64,000 bases of DNA from G963669295 sp963669295 (lineage in GTDB: Bacteria; Bacteroidota; Bacteroidia; Flavobacteriales_D; CALLUQ01), in NCBI GenBank assembly GCA_963669295.1, contig OY769938.1:5518001-5582000 (forward strand). Reading direction: 5' to 3'. The first letter of the stretch is position 1; every line of letters begins with the position of its first letter. A program made the position numbers and the translations under genes. The notes below the pieces were generated by a model, which was not told where the DNA came from, did not search any database, and saw only the letters and a list, made by a program, of their open reading frames with translations. This document shows positions 1-8,935 of the stretch, piece after piece.

Positions 1-1206
1 GTACAATGCAAATTTCGAAGCACGGTCATAAAATTTGTCTTCTGACAGCATGCCATACTGGATGAACATTTTGATGTCATCCCATTTACTTTCAAAATCT
101 TTCCGATCTTTCTTGAACATCTCTTCCAACTTATCGGCCACCTTTTTCATGATGTGGTTGGAAATCTTCTTTACATTACTATCACTTTGCAAATAAGATC
201 TCGACACATTCAATGGGATATCTGGTGAATCAATTACACCATGCAGCAAAGTCAAGAAGTCGGGTACAATACCTTCTACCGAATCGGTAACAAATACCTG
301 ATTACAATACAATTGAATCTTGTTTTTCTGTACTTCAAAGTTGTTGTTCAACCTGGGGAAGTACAAAATTCCTGTAAGATTAAATGGGTAATCAACATTA
401 AGGTGAATATGAAACAGCGGGCTTTCCGAAAAGGGATATAACTCTTTGTAAAAAGAAGAATAATCTTCGGCTGTTAGGCTATTGGGCGTTTGAGTCCATG
501 CTGGAGAAGTGTTGTTGATCACATTGTCTTTTACCACTTTTTCTTCCTTCTCCTCTTCTCCTTCTCCAGTTTTTATTGTTTCCTCGCGTGTACCAAACAC
601 AACTGGCACTGGCAAAAATTTGCAGTATTTGTTCAAAATACCACTAATGCGAGCATCTTCTAAAAATTCTTTAGAATCATCGGCAATGTGCAAGATGATA
701 TCAGTACCACGTGCATCACGCTTATCATCAGTTACTGTATAATTAGGACTACCATCGCACGACCAACGAGTGGCCTTCTGTTTATTTTTATATGAACGAG
801 TTAAGATTTCTACTTTGCTCGATACCATAAACCCTGAATAGAACCCCAAACCAAAATGTCCAATGATGCTGGCCTCAGCACCTTTCTTTTGATATTTCTT
901 AACAAACTCCTCAGCACCGGAGAATGCAATTTGATTGATATATTTATCGATTTCTTGTGCGGTCATGCCTATACCATAATCGCGAATGGTCAATGTACCC
1001 TCTTCCTTATTCAGAATCACTTCTACTTTTAAATCGCCTAACTCATCCTTAAAATCTCCTACAGAAGCTAACGTTTTAATTTTCTCTGTCGCATCTACAG
1101 CATTCGATACTAATTCCCTTAAAAATATCTCATGATCTGAATAAAGGAATTTCTTTATGATGGGAAATATATTTTCCGTTTGCACATTAATCTGTCCTGT
1201 CTCCAT
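1..1206 (-). CDS. htpG: Molecular chaperone HtpG (Hsp90 family), C-terminus cut off by the window edge
   Basis: Bacterial Hsp90, a cytosolic ATP-dependent dimeric chaperone. The 402 codons present start at ATG (1206-1204) and remain open to base 1. The N-terminal GHKL ATPase is complete: ELVSNA (catalytic Glu31, Asn35), DYGIGMT (Asp76 and the two glycines) and GHFGLGFYS near residue 117 form the nucleotide pocket. An acidic linker (about residues 205-224, rich in E and K) leads into the middle domain. Family members are usually 600-630 residues, so about 200 C-terminal residues including the dimerisation domain lie outside the window. It is divergent from the WD40 gene with 127 bp between starts. 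No CIRCE-type inverted repeat was seen upstream. Identity is very secure. Confidence 0.97.
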   Translation of the reverse strand, partial: METGQINVQTENIFPIIKKFLYSDHEIFLRELVSNAVDATEKIKTLASVGDFKDELGDLKVEVILNKEEGTLTIRDYGIGMTAQEIDKYINQIAFSGAEEFVKKYQKKGAEASIIGHFGLGFYSGFMVSSKVEILTRSYKNKQKATRWSCDGSPNYTVTDDKRDARGTDIILHIADDSKEFLEDARISGILNKYCKFLPVPVVFGTREETIKTGEGEEEKEEKVVKDNVINNTSPAWTQTPNSLTAEDYSSFYKELYPFSESPLFHIHLNVDYPFNLTGILYFPRLNNNFEVQKNKIQLYCNQVFVTDSVEGIVPDFLTLLHGVIDSPDIPLNVSRSYLQSDSNVKKISNHIMKKVADKLEEMFKKDRKDFESKWDDIKMFIQYGMLSEDKFYDRASKFALY

Positions 1207-1333
1207 AACTTATTTTTTAAATTCTACTTTGTTCATTACCAAGTTGCTGTTACAATGTCAAAGCTTATGCCATTGCACAAATTGTGACATTTTGTCGGAG
1301 TTCTTCTGAAATACTTATTAATTTTGGCGTGAC

Positions 1334-2251
1334 ATGAGCAAAATTGGCATAAAAAGAGTAATGCAACTTACTGGTCATAGTGCACCAGTTTATGCCTTGG
1401 AGCAGGGACAGCAAGCTTCTACGGTTTTTTCTGGTAGCGGTGATAATATGATTGCTGAATGGAACCTTGAACGTATGGAAGCTGAGAAGTTTGCCATACA
1501 ACTGGAGGCCACCGTTTACTCTATTTGTTATATTGCTATACGACACCTGTTAGTTGTTGGGCAGGCACAGGGAGGTATTCATGTAATTGACCTGAAAGCA
1601 AGAAAGGAAGTCAAACATTTTTCCGTTCACAGTGGTGGGGTATTTGATCTTCAATACCTTCCTACTACGAATTGTTTTTATGCACTCTCAGCCGATGGCA
1701 GTTTTTCGGTGTGGGATGCGTCATCGCTGTCATTAATTCGCCACATTCCCCTATGTGAAGCCAAACTGCGCTCTATCTCATTTCATCCCGATGGCAAACA
1801 ATTGGCTATTGCCTGTGGCGATGGCACAGTTCGTGTATTTGAAACAGAGTTGCTAAATGAAATTTATACCCTTCATGCCCATGATCCTGCCGCCAACGTA
1901 GTTCGCTATGATCCTTCAGGTAAGTTTCTTCTATCTGGTGGCAGAGACGCATTGTTAAAGGTTTGGCACGTAACTCAAGCTTATGAACTGGTTCGCACTA
2001 TTCCCGCACACAACTATGCTATTTACAGTATTGTATTTGACCCTACCGGTAGGTGGATGGCCACTGGGAGTAGGGATAAAACAATTAAGCTATGGGATGC
2101 GGCAACGTTTCAGTTATTATCTCGTCTAGACCGTAAGGGAATGCAAGGACACATGAACTCTGTTAATCAATTGTACTGGACCAATTATCATAATTATCTT
2201 GTTTCAACCGGCGATGATCGCTCTTTAATAGTATGGGCCATTGAACATTAA
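1334..2251 (+). CDS. WD40 repeat beta-propeller protein
   Basis: A 305-residue protein made almost entirely of WD40 repeats. Typical blade endings and GH/GD turns recur (for example LTGHSAPVYAL at the N-terminus, DGTVRVFE, GGRDALLKVW, SRDKTIKLWD and DDRSLIVW at the C-terminus), enough for a seven-bladed propeller. There is no signal peptide or membrane segment, so it should be cytosolic, probably a protein-interaction scaffold. A TAATTTTG box (1319-1326) matching the Bacteroidota -7 consensus lies only 7 bases before the ATG, which suggests a very short or absent leader. The next gene overlaps by 11 bp. The specific partner cannot be inferred. Confidence 0.9.
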   Translation: MSKIGIKRVMQLTGHSAPVYALEQGQQASTVFSGSGDNMIAEWNLERMEAEKFAIQLEATVYSICYIAIRHLLVVGQAQGGIHVIDLKARKEVKHFSVHSGGVFDLQYLPTTNCFYALSADGSFSVWDASSLSLIRHIPLCEAKLRSISFHPDGKQLAIACGDGTVRVFETELLNEIYTLHAHDPAANVVRYDPSGKFLLSGGRDALLKVWHVTQAYELVRTIPAHNYAIYSIVFDPTGRWMATGSRDKTIKLWDAATFQLLSRLDRKGMQGHMNSVNQLYWTNYHNYLVSTGDDRSLIVWAIEH

Positions 2252-2732
2252 ATTGCTATGCATATTGATGTTGACATTGGTGGCATGTAGCCCCAATAAA
2301 ACTGATGAAGCCATCGGTTACCACAACTTACTGGTCAATCAAATCTCAGGGATTGCTCCTCAACTCAAAGAATTTGAAATGGCTGTATACGATCTTAATT
2401 ATACAAAAGCTCAGCAAATTCAACAACAACTTAGTGAAACCATTCAAAATGCCATAGATACCGTTGACTATACCCCCAATATATCGAACCCTGAGTTGCA
2501 GTTACGTGCATTGCACTGTCTTGAACATTACCAAAAGGTAAATAATGAGCATTATAAAAAGGCATTAGCATTGATTGAGGGCGACTCTATTTTACCTGAA
2601 AACAAAGTCATCATCAAAGAATTGTTCTACGAATCATACGGCTATGGGCGTGCCTTGCTTGATTCGTTCGAACTGGAATGTCACCGATATGCCAATCATT
2701 ATGGCTTTACTTTAGCTACCTCTTCGAAATAA
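2241..2732 (+). CDS. Small putative lipoprotein of unknown function
   Basis: A 163-residue protein starting at TTG (2241), inside the end of the WD40 gene. That start is preferred because it gives a complete lipoprotein signal (MNIKLLCILMLTLVAC, lipobox LVAC, Cys16). The only in-frame ATG, at 2268, would leave six residues before the cysteine. The mature part is mainly helical with heptad-like spacing (LKEFEMAVYDLNYTKAQQIQQQL) and has no recognised catalytic motif. The overlap suggests translational coupling to the WD40 gene. Its 3' end overlaps the convergent glycosyltransferase gene by 34 bp. Function unknown. Confidence 0.75.
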   Translation: MNIKLLCILMLTLVACSPNKTDEAIGYHNLLVNQISGIAPQLKEFEMAVYDLNYTKAQQIQQQLSETIQNAIDTVDYTPNISNPELQLRALHCLEHYQKVNNEHYKKALALIEGDSILPENKVIIKELFYESYGYGRALLDSFELECHRYANHYGFTLATSSK

Positions 2733-3823
2733 GTATCATACTGTTTTATCATTTGCTCCCAATCATACTGTCCTACATGATTTTGTAATGTTTTTTCGCA
2801 GGTATGTGTTGCTGTTTGCAGTGCTGAAATAGTTAATGCCAGTAGTTCTTCTTCACTATTGTATAAACATTGAGCATGCATGTCGGTAGGTATGTGCTGT
2901 GGAAAGGCTAATCGATGGGGCAGTATGGGCATAGTATTACAGTAAATGGCTTCTACTGCACTTATGCCAAAAAAATCCTGATTCGAAGTAACAGGCAATA
3001 CCGCTGACTGCCATAGTAACCTGGCATATTCATCAAAACTATTGGTAAAACCCCAGTGAACAATACGATGAGATAGCTTTTCTAAAGCTGTTTTAAATAC
3101 TGGTGGACTATTGCGATAGCTTTCACCAAGCACCACCAAACGGAAGTCGATATTGAGGTGATCTAACTCAAACACCAACTGAAAAAAAGCTTTGGGATTT
3201 TTATCATACTCCCAGCGGTGATTCCACAATACTATGGGAGCAAGTGGCTGATCGGTAGCTGGAATTTGATGTTTAAATTCATCGAAACGTTTCAGATCCA
3301 GTCCAAGAGGTAACACTTTACTTTTGATCGCAATGGCTTCTACATTGCCAGGTTCTTTATGATCGGGAAATGCTTTGAGAAATCCGGGTAACGCTTCAAG
3401 AAAACTGGTGCGATGATATTCGGAATTGAAACATACAGCATCTGCCGTAAGTGCCGTAGCATAGTTAATGAAGCTATAATGTGTATCGCGTTGGTGCTGT
3501 ACATCTTTATCTGTAGGCGACCAAGGGTAGGTTAACTGGTTTTCGTGAAAATATACTATGGTACGAATATGGTATGTACGTTTGCGAGTGAGGGCTTGAA
3601 AAGTAGTGAGATCTAACATATCAGAAGCCACAATGAGATCAGGTTGAAAATCAGATGCTAAAAACCGTTGTGCAAGAGTAACAGCCCCACCGTGCATGCG
3701 CCATTTCCAATGACTGCCTTGCAGGGATAGCAGCTGAATGTTATGCTTACTATAAGCACTAAGTTGCTCAACCCATTGCTGGTGCGAGCCTGAACAGAAA
3801 GGTTCGAGCAAGAGAATGTTCAT
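2699..3823 (-). CDS. DUF3524/GTDC1-type glycosyltransferase, tRNA-queuosine alpha-mannosyltransferase-like
   Basis: The N-terminus (ILLLEPFCSGSHQQW, then SLQGSHWKWRMHGGA) has the signature of the family whose animal member GTDC1/QTMAN transfers mannose to queuosine in tRNA-Asp. The C-terminal half is a GT-B fold with a GT4-like donor site (VLWNHRWEYDKNP, VVLGESY, FFGISAVEAIYCNTMPILP, where FGISAVEA resembles the usual E-x7-E region). The start is placed at ATG 3823 because it puts the conserved MNILLLEPF at the N-terminus, giving 374 residues; the 37 codons upstream do not resemble the family. Whether the bacterial enzyme modifies tRNA or another acceptor is unproven. It overlaps the convergent lipoprotein gene by 34 bp. 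Confidence 0.85.
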   Translation of the reverse strand: MNILLLEPFCSGSHQQWVEQLSAYSKHNIQLLSLQGSHWKWRMHGGAVTLAQRFLASDFQPDLIVASDMLDLTTFQALTRKRTYHIRTIVYFHENQLTYPWSPTDKDVQHQRDTHYSFINYATALTADAVCFNSEYHRTSFLEALPGFLKAFPDHKEPGNVEAIAIKSKVLPLGLDLKRFDEFKHQIPATDQPLAPIVLWNHRWEYDKNPKAFFQLVFELDHLNIDFRLVVLGESYRNSPPVFKTALEKLSHRIVHWGFTNSFDEYARLLWQSAVLPVTSNQDFFGISAVEAIYCNTMPILPHRLAFPQHIPTDMHAQCLYNSEEELLALTISALQTATHTCEKTLQNHVGQYDWEQMIKQYDTYFEEVAKVKP

Positions 3824-3968
3824 AGAGTAAAGGTAGGGTGTGTAACGGGAGATGGCAAATGGTAATACACCCTTTCGCTTTATTTTATAATGAATAAGTG
3901 GTACCTTAATCAGATAAGTAACAAAACACTCCAACTGGAGTGTTATCTAACTCTAAAAACCAAACGTT

Positions 3969-4154
3969 ATGTCACACTCTCATCAGCATGACTACATTGG
4001 CTGTGCATGCTATCACCCCATCGTTGATTTTATGTTAAAAGGTCGTGAATTGAACCAGCCAATCTCTGCATCACATTCCATTAAAAGCACTGTACAACAT
4101 GCGCAATATCAAGGTAGAAGAAGTATGGATTCGTGGAGTAAAAGTGGATATTGA
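3969..4154 (+). CDS. Possible small protein, unknown
   Basis: A 61-codon reading frame with an ATG start, located in the gap between the glycosyltransferase and the GNAT gene with nothing else opposite it. The N-terminus is rich in His and contains a GCACYHP stretch (MSHSHQHDYIGCACYHP), which could bind metal, but no family is recognised. There is no signal peptide, membrane segment or clear ribosome site. It may be real because it is the only frame filling this gap, but length and composition alone do not establish coding. Confidence 0.35.
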   Translation: MSHSHQHDYIGCACYHPIVDFMLKGRELNQPISASHSIKSTVQHAQYQGRRSMDSWSKSGY

Positions 4155-4242
4155 TATTTGAAAAATAAGGTGAATGGCATGGGTGCAGGTTGAGATATTC
4201 GGGTAGTATTTCTTATCTCAATATATTTTGCATATTTAAACC

Positions 4243-4707
4243 ATGGGAGACATTCATGTTCAGCGTACTAACTCCAAAAGCAAAGATTTCATTGCCTTAG
4301 TAACGGCCTTGGATAAAGACCTCCATCAACGCGATGGCGATGAAGACCATGCTTACTATGCGCAATTTAACAAGATTGACATGATCAAAAATGCGGTGGT
4401 AGTGTATGAAAATGACGCACCAGTAGGCTGTGGAGCCTTTAAACCGTTTGAAGTCAATACTGTAGAGATAAAACGGATGTATGTACTTCCTGAAGCCCGT
4501 GGTAAAGGTTATGGCAGCATACTCTTAAAAGCACTGGAAGACTGGGCTGCTGAATTGGGTCATACTCGTAGCCTACTCGAAACAGGGCTACGACAACCAG
4601 AAGCTATTGCACTGTATCAAAAAAGCGGGTATCTACGTATTGAAAATTACGGTCAATACATTGGTGTGGAGAACAGTGTTTGCTTTGAGAAAAGTATCGA
4701 AAGCTAG
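4243..4707 (+). CDS. GNAT family N-acetyltransferase
   Basis: A 154-residue single-domain GNAT acyltransferase. The acetyl-CoA pyrophosphate loop is visible as PEARGKGYGSILLKALE (R/Q-x-x-G-x-G/A type), preceded by the strand VEIKRMYVLP and followed by the C-terminal strand/helix LETGLRQPEAIALYQKSGYLRI, where the Tyr near the end is the usual general-acid position. It is cytosolic. The substrate is not predictable. It stands alone, with 88 bp of untranslated sequence before it and about 100 bp before the next gene. Confidence 0.9.
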   Translation: MGDIHVQRTNSKSKDFIALVTALDKDLHQRDGDEDHAYYAQFNKIDMIKNAVVVYENDAPVGCGAFKPFEVNTVEIKRMYVLPEARGKGYGSILLKALEDWAAELGHTRSLLETGLRQPEAIALYQKSGYLRIENYGQYIGVENSVCFEKSIES

Positions 4708-4807
4708 TACCCTGGCTTTGTAATTAGATGGTAAAAGTGGTAACTTACTCATGGCAAAAGCCCCTCCAGGCAAGGTAACAGGAGGTGAACCGCTAAAAAC
4801 CACTCTC

Positions 4808-6133
4808 ATGAAAGCACTTCAACAAAGCGCCCTATTTTTCTTTATCTATTGTTTTGTTTTTTTCCCAGGTTGCACCACCTCTGAAGACAACAGTGAAGTA
4901 CCTATTCCTTACGATGTTGCTGTTTTTCCCGAAAACAATAGTGAAATATGGGGCAATCAGGTGTTCGCCATTACTCATGATACCCGCACCGAGTTAACAA
5001 TAAGTAATGTGTATATGGTCATGCCTAATGGCCAACAGCAACCTTTAATTACTGACGAAAATTCTATTATGATAGCACCTGGTTATCAAACATTGGATTT
5101 GTGTGCCGAGTGCATCCCTCATCCTAATGTTGAGGTGGTTGTAGAATTTGATACCAGTAGTGGATTGGCTCCGATACGCACCAACTATCTTATCAACCAC
5201 CAGCCTGTAACCACAATTGAGGGAGAGCCGGATGACAATGGAACCATTACCTTAGATGCCAGTCCTTCTTACGACCCGGAGGGAGAGGTACTTTCTTTCA
5301 CATGGTTGTTACATGACACCATTCATGAAGGCCCAATACTTACCATGGGTACGAAGGAGTTGCAAGAACATCCCGTTTTACTTACCGTATCGGATGGTAT
5401 GACTGCTGGTGATGATGTGGTTACTGTAGATGCGGAGAACCTTAAAAAGATCTATACCAAAGAAAAATTTGTATGTACCGATTTAAAGATTGTAACCGCA
5501 GGAAGAAGTCTGTTAAACCCTATCGAAAAACTGGGGCCTCGCCCTGTCCCTGGAACACAATTGGATGTTGATGCCAATGGTAAGCTTAAACGTGCTTATA
5601 CAGCTTCCTTTGTTTTTGAAGTAAGGGCCACCATTAAAGCAGGCCCCACTGTACTGGATGAAGGGCAAGATGTAGCACGTTCTTATAGTTTCAAAGCCGA
5701 TAATCCTGCTTTTAAGTCGGATAAAGAAGGGAAGCAACGTACTGCAGCCGATCGTAGTAAACTCACTCCCAACACTACTACAGCTCCTTTTCCAGACCCT
5801 TTACCATCAGCGGGTACTCACCCACCGATGTGTACTGATGGTTATGATCATCACCCTTTAATGGGCAGTGGTTACATCAACGGCCCTAATGGCGTTGAAA
5901 TAATTACCACTAAACGCAAGGGACTGGCAAATGCTACCACGATGGCCTGGATAGATCAACCAGGACTGTGGACTATGAAAAAGGGATGGAGTGTTAAAGA
6001 TGGCATGTATTATAAGGCATACTTCCGATCCTGGATGTTAAAAAGCATCCCTCCTTGCGAGAAGTTTTTCATTGTTGAAATTGTGATCGATAATAACGGA
6101 AAAGTAATCAAGAATCAATTAACCATGCGATAA
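4808..6133 (+). CDS. Lipoprotein with a PKD-like domain
   Basis: A 441-residue exported lipoprotein. The start is placed at the internal ATG 4808 because MKALQQSALFFFIYCFVFFPGC then forms a proper lipoprotein signal (hydrophobic core, lipobox FPGC); an upstream start at 4751 would put 19 polar residues before the signal. Roughly residues 140-215 look like a PKD/Ig-like domain (LDASPSYDPEGEVLSFTWLL, then VLLTVSDGM). The C-terminal 220 residues contain a Lys/Pro-rich segment and a CTDGYDHHP motif, with no known family recognised. It probably sits on the outer membrane surface. Function unknown; no sorting domain is seen. Confidence 0.8.
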   Translation: MKALQQSALFFFIYCFVFFPGCTTSEDNSEVPIPYDVAVFPENNSEIWGNQVFAITHDTRTELTISNVYMVMPNGQQQPLITDENSIMIAPGYQTLDLCAECIPHPNVEVVVEFDTSSGLAPIRTNYLINHQPVTTIEGEPDDNGTITLDASPSYDPEGEVLSFTWLLHDTIHEGPILTMGTKELQEHPVLLTVSDGMTAGDDVVTVDAENLKKIYTKEKFVCTDLKIVTAGRSLLNPIEKLGPRPVPGTQLDVDANGKLKRAYTASFVFEVRATIKAGPTVLDEGQDVARSYSFKADNPAFKSDKEGKQRTAADRSKLTPNTTTAPFPDPLPSAGTHPPMCTDGYDHHPLMGSGYINGPNGVEIITTKRKGLANATTMAWIDQPGLWTMKKGWSVKDGMYYKAYFRSWMLKSIPPCEKFFIVEIVIDNNGKVIKNQLTMR

Positions 6134-6172
6134 TTCGTGTAAGCGTTGTTCTTTCTTTTTTAACTTTAGGGT

Positions 6173-6709
6173 ATGAATCTCAATGCGCTTAAATTTCCCA
6201 TTGGGCACTATGAAGCACCCTCCCCTATTACCCCTGCTCATATCAAACAATGGATTGATGATATTGCCTCTTTCCCCGAACGGATAAAAGCTGTGGTAAG
6301 CCACTTAACTTTAGAACAGCTCAATTGGGTATACCGCCCTGAAGGATGGACCATTAAACAGGTAGTACATCATTGTGCCGATAGCCACATCAATAGCATT
6401 GTACGGTTTAAACTAGCACTTACCGAAGATGTACCCGAAGTTCGGCCATACAACGAAGCGCGCTGGGCCGAGTTGGTTGATTCGCTTGACAATGACATCA
6501 GTGATTCGCTACAATTACTAACCGCTGTGCATCGTAAATGGGTTCAATTGTTGCAACATATGAACGAGGATGATCTCAAACGTGAGTTCACTCATCCTGA
6601 ATACAACCATCCACTTACCATTGCGTTTAACATTGGTAACTACGCCTGGCATTGCAACCACCATCTGGCACATATAGAACAGGCCATTGCTCATCAAGGA
6701 GAATTTTAA
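6173..6709 (+). CDS. YfiT-like DinB/bacillithiol transferase-type metal-binding protein
   Basis: A 178-residue four-helix protein of the DinB_2/YfiT family. The three expected metal-ligand histidines are present: His67 in QVVHHCADSH, and His160 and His164 in WHCNHHLAHIEQ. Family relatives are called putative metal-dependent hydrolases or thiol-S-transferases. The length matches the family. Only 3 bp separate it from the downstream YoaP-like gene, so the two are probably co-transcribed. A TAACTTTA box at 6161-6168, just 4 bases before the ATG, suggests a short leader. The substrate thiol in this organism is not known from the sequence. Confidence 0.88.
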   Translation: MNLNALKFPIGHYEAPSPITPAHIKQWIDDIASFPERIKAVVSHLTLEQLNWVYRPEGWTIKQVVHHCADSHINSIVRFKLALTEDVPEVRPYNEARWAELVDSLDNDISDSLQLLTAVHRKWVQLLQHMNEDDLKREFTHPEYNHPLTIAFNIGNYAWHCNHHLAHIEQAIAHQGEF

Positions 6710-6712
6710 CCC

Positions 6713-7468
6713 ATGCGCATTATAACCGTTACTCCCGAAAATGTAGCAGCAACAGGCATTTACTGTATTAAAGACAAAAAGGCTCCTGGCTTCTCGCAAA
6801 AGGTAGCCTGGTTTAAAGATCGTATCAATGCAGGGCTGGTGATTAAGATTGCGGTAGACGAACAAGAAAAACAGCTGGGGTTTATTGAATACCTTCCTGC
6901 CGAACTGGCTTGGCGCCCTATTAATGCTACCAATTGTATGTTTGTACAATGCATTGCTTTGTTTGGAAAAAATGCTCGAGGCAAAGCCAATGCATCGGCT
7001 TTATTAACTGCTTGTGAAGCAGATGCTGTTAAAAAAAACAAAGCAGGCATTTGTGCTATGAGTAGCGAAGGAGCATGGATGGCCAACCGTCGTATTTATG
7101 AAAAAAATGGCTTTATTGAAGTAGATCAACGTGGTAGATTTGAACTGATGTATAAAGCTTTGAACAAAGGTACAACACCTGCATTCTACAATTGGGAGGC
7201 GCAACAAGTTAATTATAAAGGCTGGCACCTGGTATACGCTGACCAATGCCCATGGCATGAAAAATCGGTGCAAGCTCTTACTGCTACTGCTCAAACTCAT
7301 GGCATTGCCTTAAATGTAAAGCAACTTACTTCCCCCTCCGAAGCTCAACAAGCCCCTTCTGGATTTGGTACATTTAGCTTGTTAAAGGATGGTAAACTAC
7401 TTGCTGATCATTATATTAGTAATACGCGTTTTAAAAACATTCTAAAGCAGGGAAAAACGAGATCGTGA
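6713..7468 (+). CDS. GNAT acetyltransferase fused to a YoaP-like domain
   Basis: A 251-residue two-domain protein. Residues 1 to about 150 are GNAT-like (FVQCIALFGKNARGKANASALL gives the acetyl-CoA loop; MSSEGAWMANRRIYEKNGFIEV is the C-terminal part). Residues about 165-245 resemble the YoaP C-terminal domain (WHLVYADQCPWHEKSVQAL, with a CPWH motif reminiscent of a thioredoxin-fold CPxx site, then FGTFSLLKDGKLLADHYIS). The family is annotated only as YoaP-type acetyltransferase and its substrate is unknown. It lies 3 bp after the YfiT-like gene, a pairing that may point to small-thiol or metal-related chemistry, but this is inference. Confidence 0.85.
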   Translation: MRIITVTPENVAATGIYCIKDKKAPGFSQKVAWFKDRINAGLVIKIAVDEQEKQLGFIEYLPAELAWRPINATNCMFVQCIALFGKNARGKANASALLTACEADAVKKNKAGICAMSSEGAWMANRRIYEKNGFIEVDQRGRFELMYKALNKGTTPAFYNWEAQQVNYKGWHLVYADQCPWHEKSVQALTATAQTHGIALNVKQLTSPSEAQQAPSGFGTFSLLKDGKLLADHYISNTRFKNILKQGKTRS

Positions 7469-7984
7469 CCGAAAACGAAAACCTCATAAACAGCGTACAA
7501 GGAAAAGATAGCGACAGATATATGAAATATTAAATTCAAACTCAAATTTTCCAGAAATCAAATAAAAAACTAACTTTTACACCAAAAAGAAATACTACTT
7601 AAACAAACTCTTTTAGTATTGCTTCACCTTCTTAAATGGCATACTTTTACAGGCCTGGTAATGTTTTTTAACCCTACCAGTATGCTGTTTAACCATGCTT
7701 ACAAAAGCATATTTTCAATCATCACCCGTTCATGAGAAAATTACACCAATTGTTTAACTGGATGGCCCGATCACAATAAAACGAAGCAGCCATTTCTCCC
7801 CCCAAAAAAATGGTTGTTTAAGTTACCCTATTCGTTTATTGGTTTTGCACAATAGCCGCTAGAAAAAAATGGTATTTCCCCTACAATAAAACGGCCAAAT
7901 CTTTAGAAAAGCAATATTTACCAAAAACAATAAACAACTAAAATTCAGATCATTAAAACCAATCACCAGAACCAAAAGATTACA
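7469..7984. other. 516-bp gene-free, AT-rich spacer
   Basis: No reading frame worth calling is present on either strand. The sequence is A-rich. The only structure seen is a nested imperfect inverted repeat: GCATAC (7639-7644) with GTATGC (7680-7685), enclosing CTGGTA (7655-7660) with TACCAG (7675-7680). There is no T-run to make a terminator, and no promoter could be fixed. The flanking genes converge here (plus strand from the left, minus strand from the right), so the spacer probably holds only 3' untranslated sequence or an unrecognised small RNA. Confidence 0.5.
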
Positions 7985-8845
7985 TTAGTCATTTTGCTCT
8001 TTGAACCATGCTTGTAAGTGTTCTATTTGGCCAGATAATATGGTTTCTTTGCACCAATCTACCAGGTATAGTTCACACTTTTCAAGCAATTGTTGCAATG
8101 CACCAATCTCGGTATCAAATGTGTTTTCGTGTAGTTTATTGTTGGTTAGCCCTAACACTTCTACTCTATCTTCTTTAGCAATGCCATAAAAAGTAAGTCC
8201 TCCTTCCGTTTCGAATGCAAAGCTATTGCTCACAATATTTGCCCAGGTGTTGAATATAAATCCTTCGTAATGATGATGCACAAGAGGGAAAGCCTGGTAC
8301 AAAGTCATTAATGATAATGCTTTAGGCAAAAGAGGATACACGATGTGTTTACGAATATGTAGTCGGTTAAAAGCACGTAAACCGTTGTTGTTAATCAACT
8401 TACTATGATGTACATAAATGTTGTGAATGGCTTCTATTTCCTTATCTATTGCTAATCGAAATGACTGGTGTACGAATTCAATTTGTCGCCAATCATCTTC
8501 ATGAAGTAGTAGCAAGTTGTTGTTAGCTACGCTATTGTTTACTGCTGCTTCTGGCAATGCATCGTTAATTGTAATAACCGTATAGTTAATGTCTTCTACA
8601 TTAATGGCTTTCACTAGTTGCCGCCGAATATAAAGCTGCAATACTTGCTGCAAAATGTATGATTCTTTATCGGGAGGGTTAGCTGATATTACTTTCCAAT
8701 CGCTATCGTTGAGGTGTAACGTAGTTTCAATCTCAAACGTATCGGGCAATTCTTTCGCAGGTTTTTCTATTATGCCTAACAATTCGTTGGTATCGGCATC
8801 GTAAAACTCTACTTGTACCTGTTGCTTAAATGGGTTGATTTTCAT
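7985..8845 (-). CDS. Conserved-looking protein of unknown function
   Basis: A 286-residue soluble protein. The ATG at 8845 is used (MKINPFKQQVQVEFYD), with a GGAG 12 bases upstream; a TTG at 8863 would add six residues. The N-terminal 60 residues look like a beta-rich domain (VQVEFYDADTNELLGIIEKP), and the rest is helical and rich in Leu, His and Tyr. There is no signal peptide, membrane segment or catalytic motif that can be named. It may form a monocistronic unit. No family recognised. Confidence 0.75.
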   Translation of the reverse strand: MKINPFKQQVQVEFYDADTNELLGIIEKPAKELPDTFEIETTLHLNDSDWKVISANPPDKESYILQQVLQLYIRRQLVKAINVEDINYTVITINDALPEAAVNNSVANNNLLLLHEDDWRQIEFVHQSFRLAIDKEIEAIHNIYVHHSKLINNNGLRAFNRLHIRKHIVYPLLPKALSLMTLYQAFPLVHHHYEGFIFNTWANIVSNSFAFETEGGLTFYGIAKEDRVEVLGLTNNKLHENTFDTEIGALQQLLEKCELYLVDWCKETILSGQIEHLQAWFKEQND

Positions 8846-8935
8846 GGCTATACAATTCTCCAATAAGTTCGAGAATTATACAGTGAGTTCCTAATTAAAT
8901 GTTGGTGGTTAAACTTTGGTCAATGGTGATTTGCC

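Noticed and set aside
1207..1333. Heat-shock operator upstream of htpG
   Set aside because: TGTCA/TGACA half-sites occur, but no CIRCE-type or other well-formed inverted repeat with correct spacing is seen.
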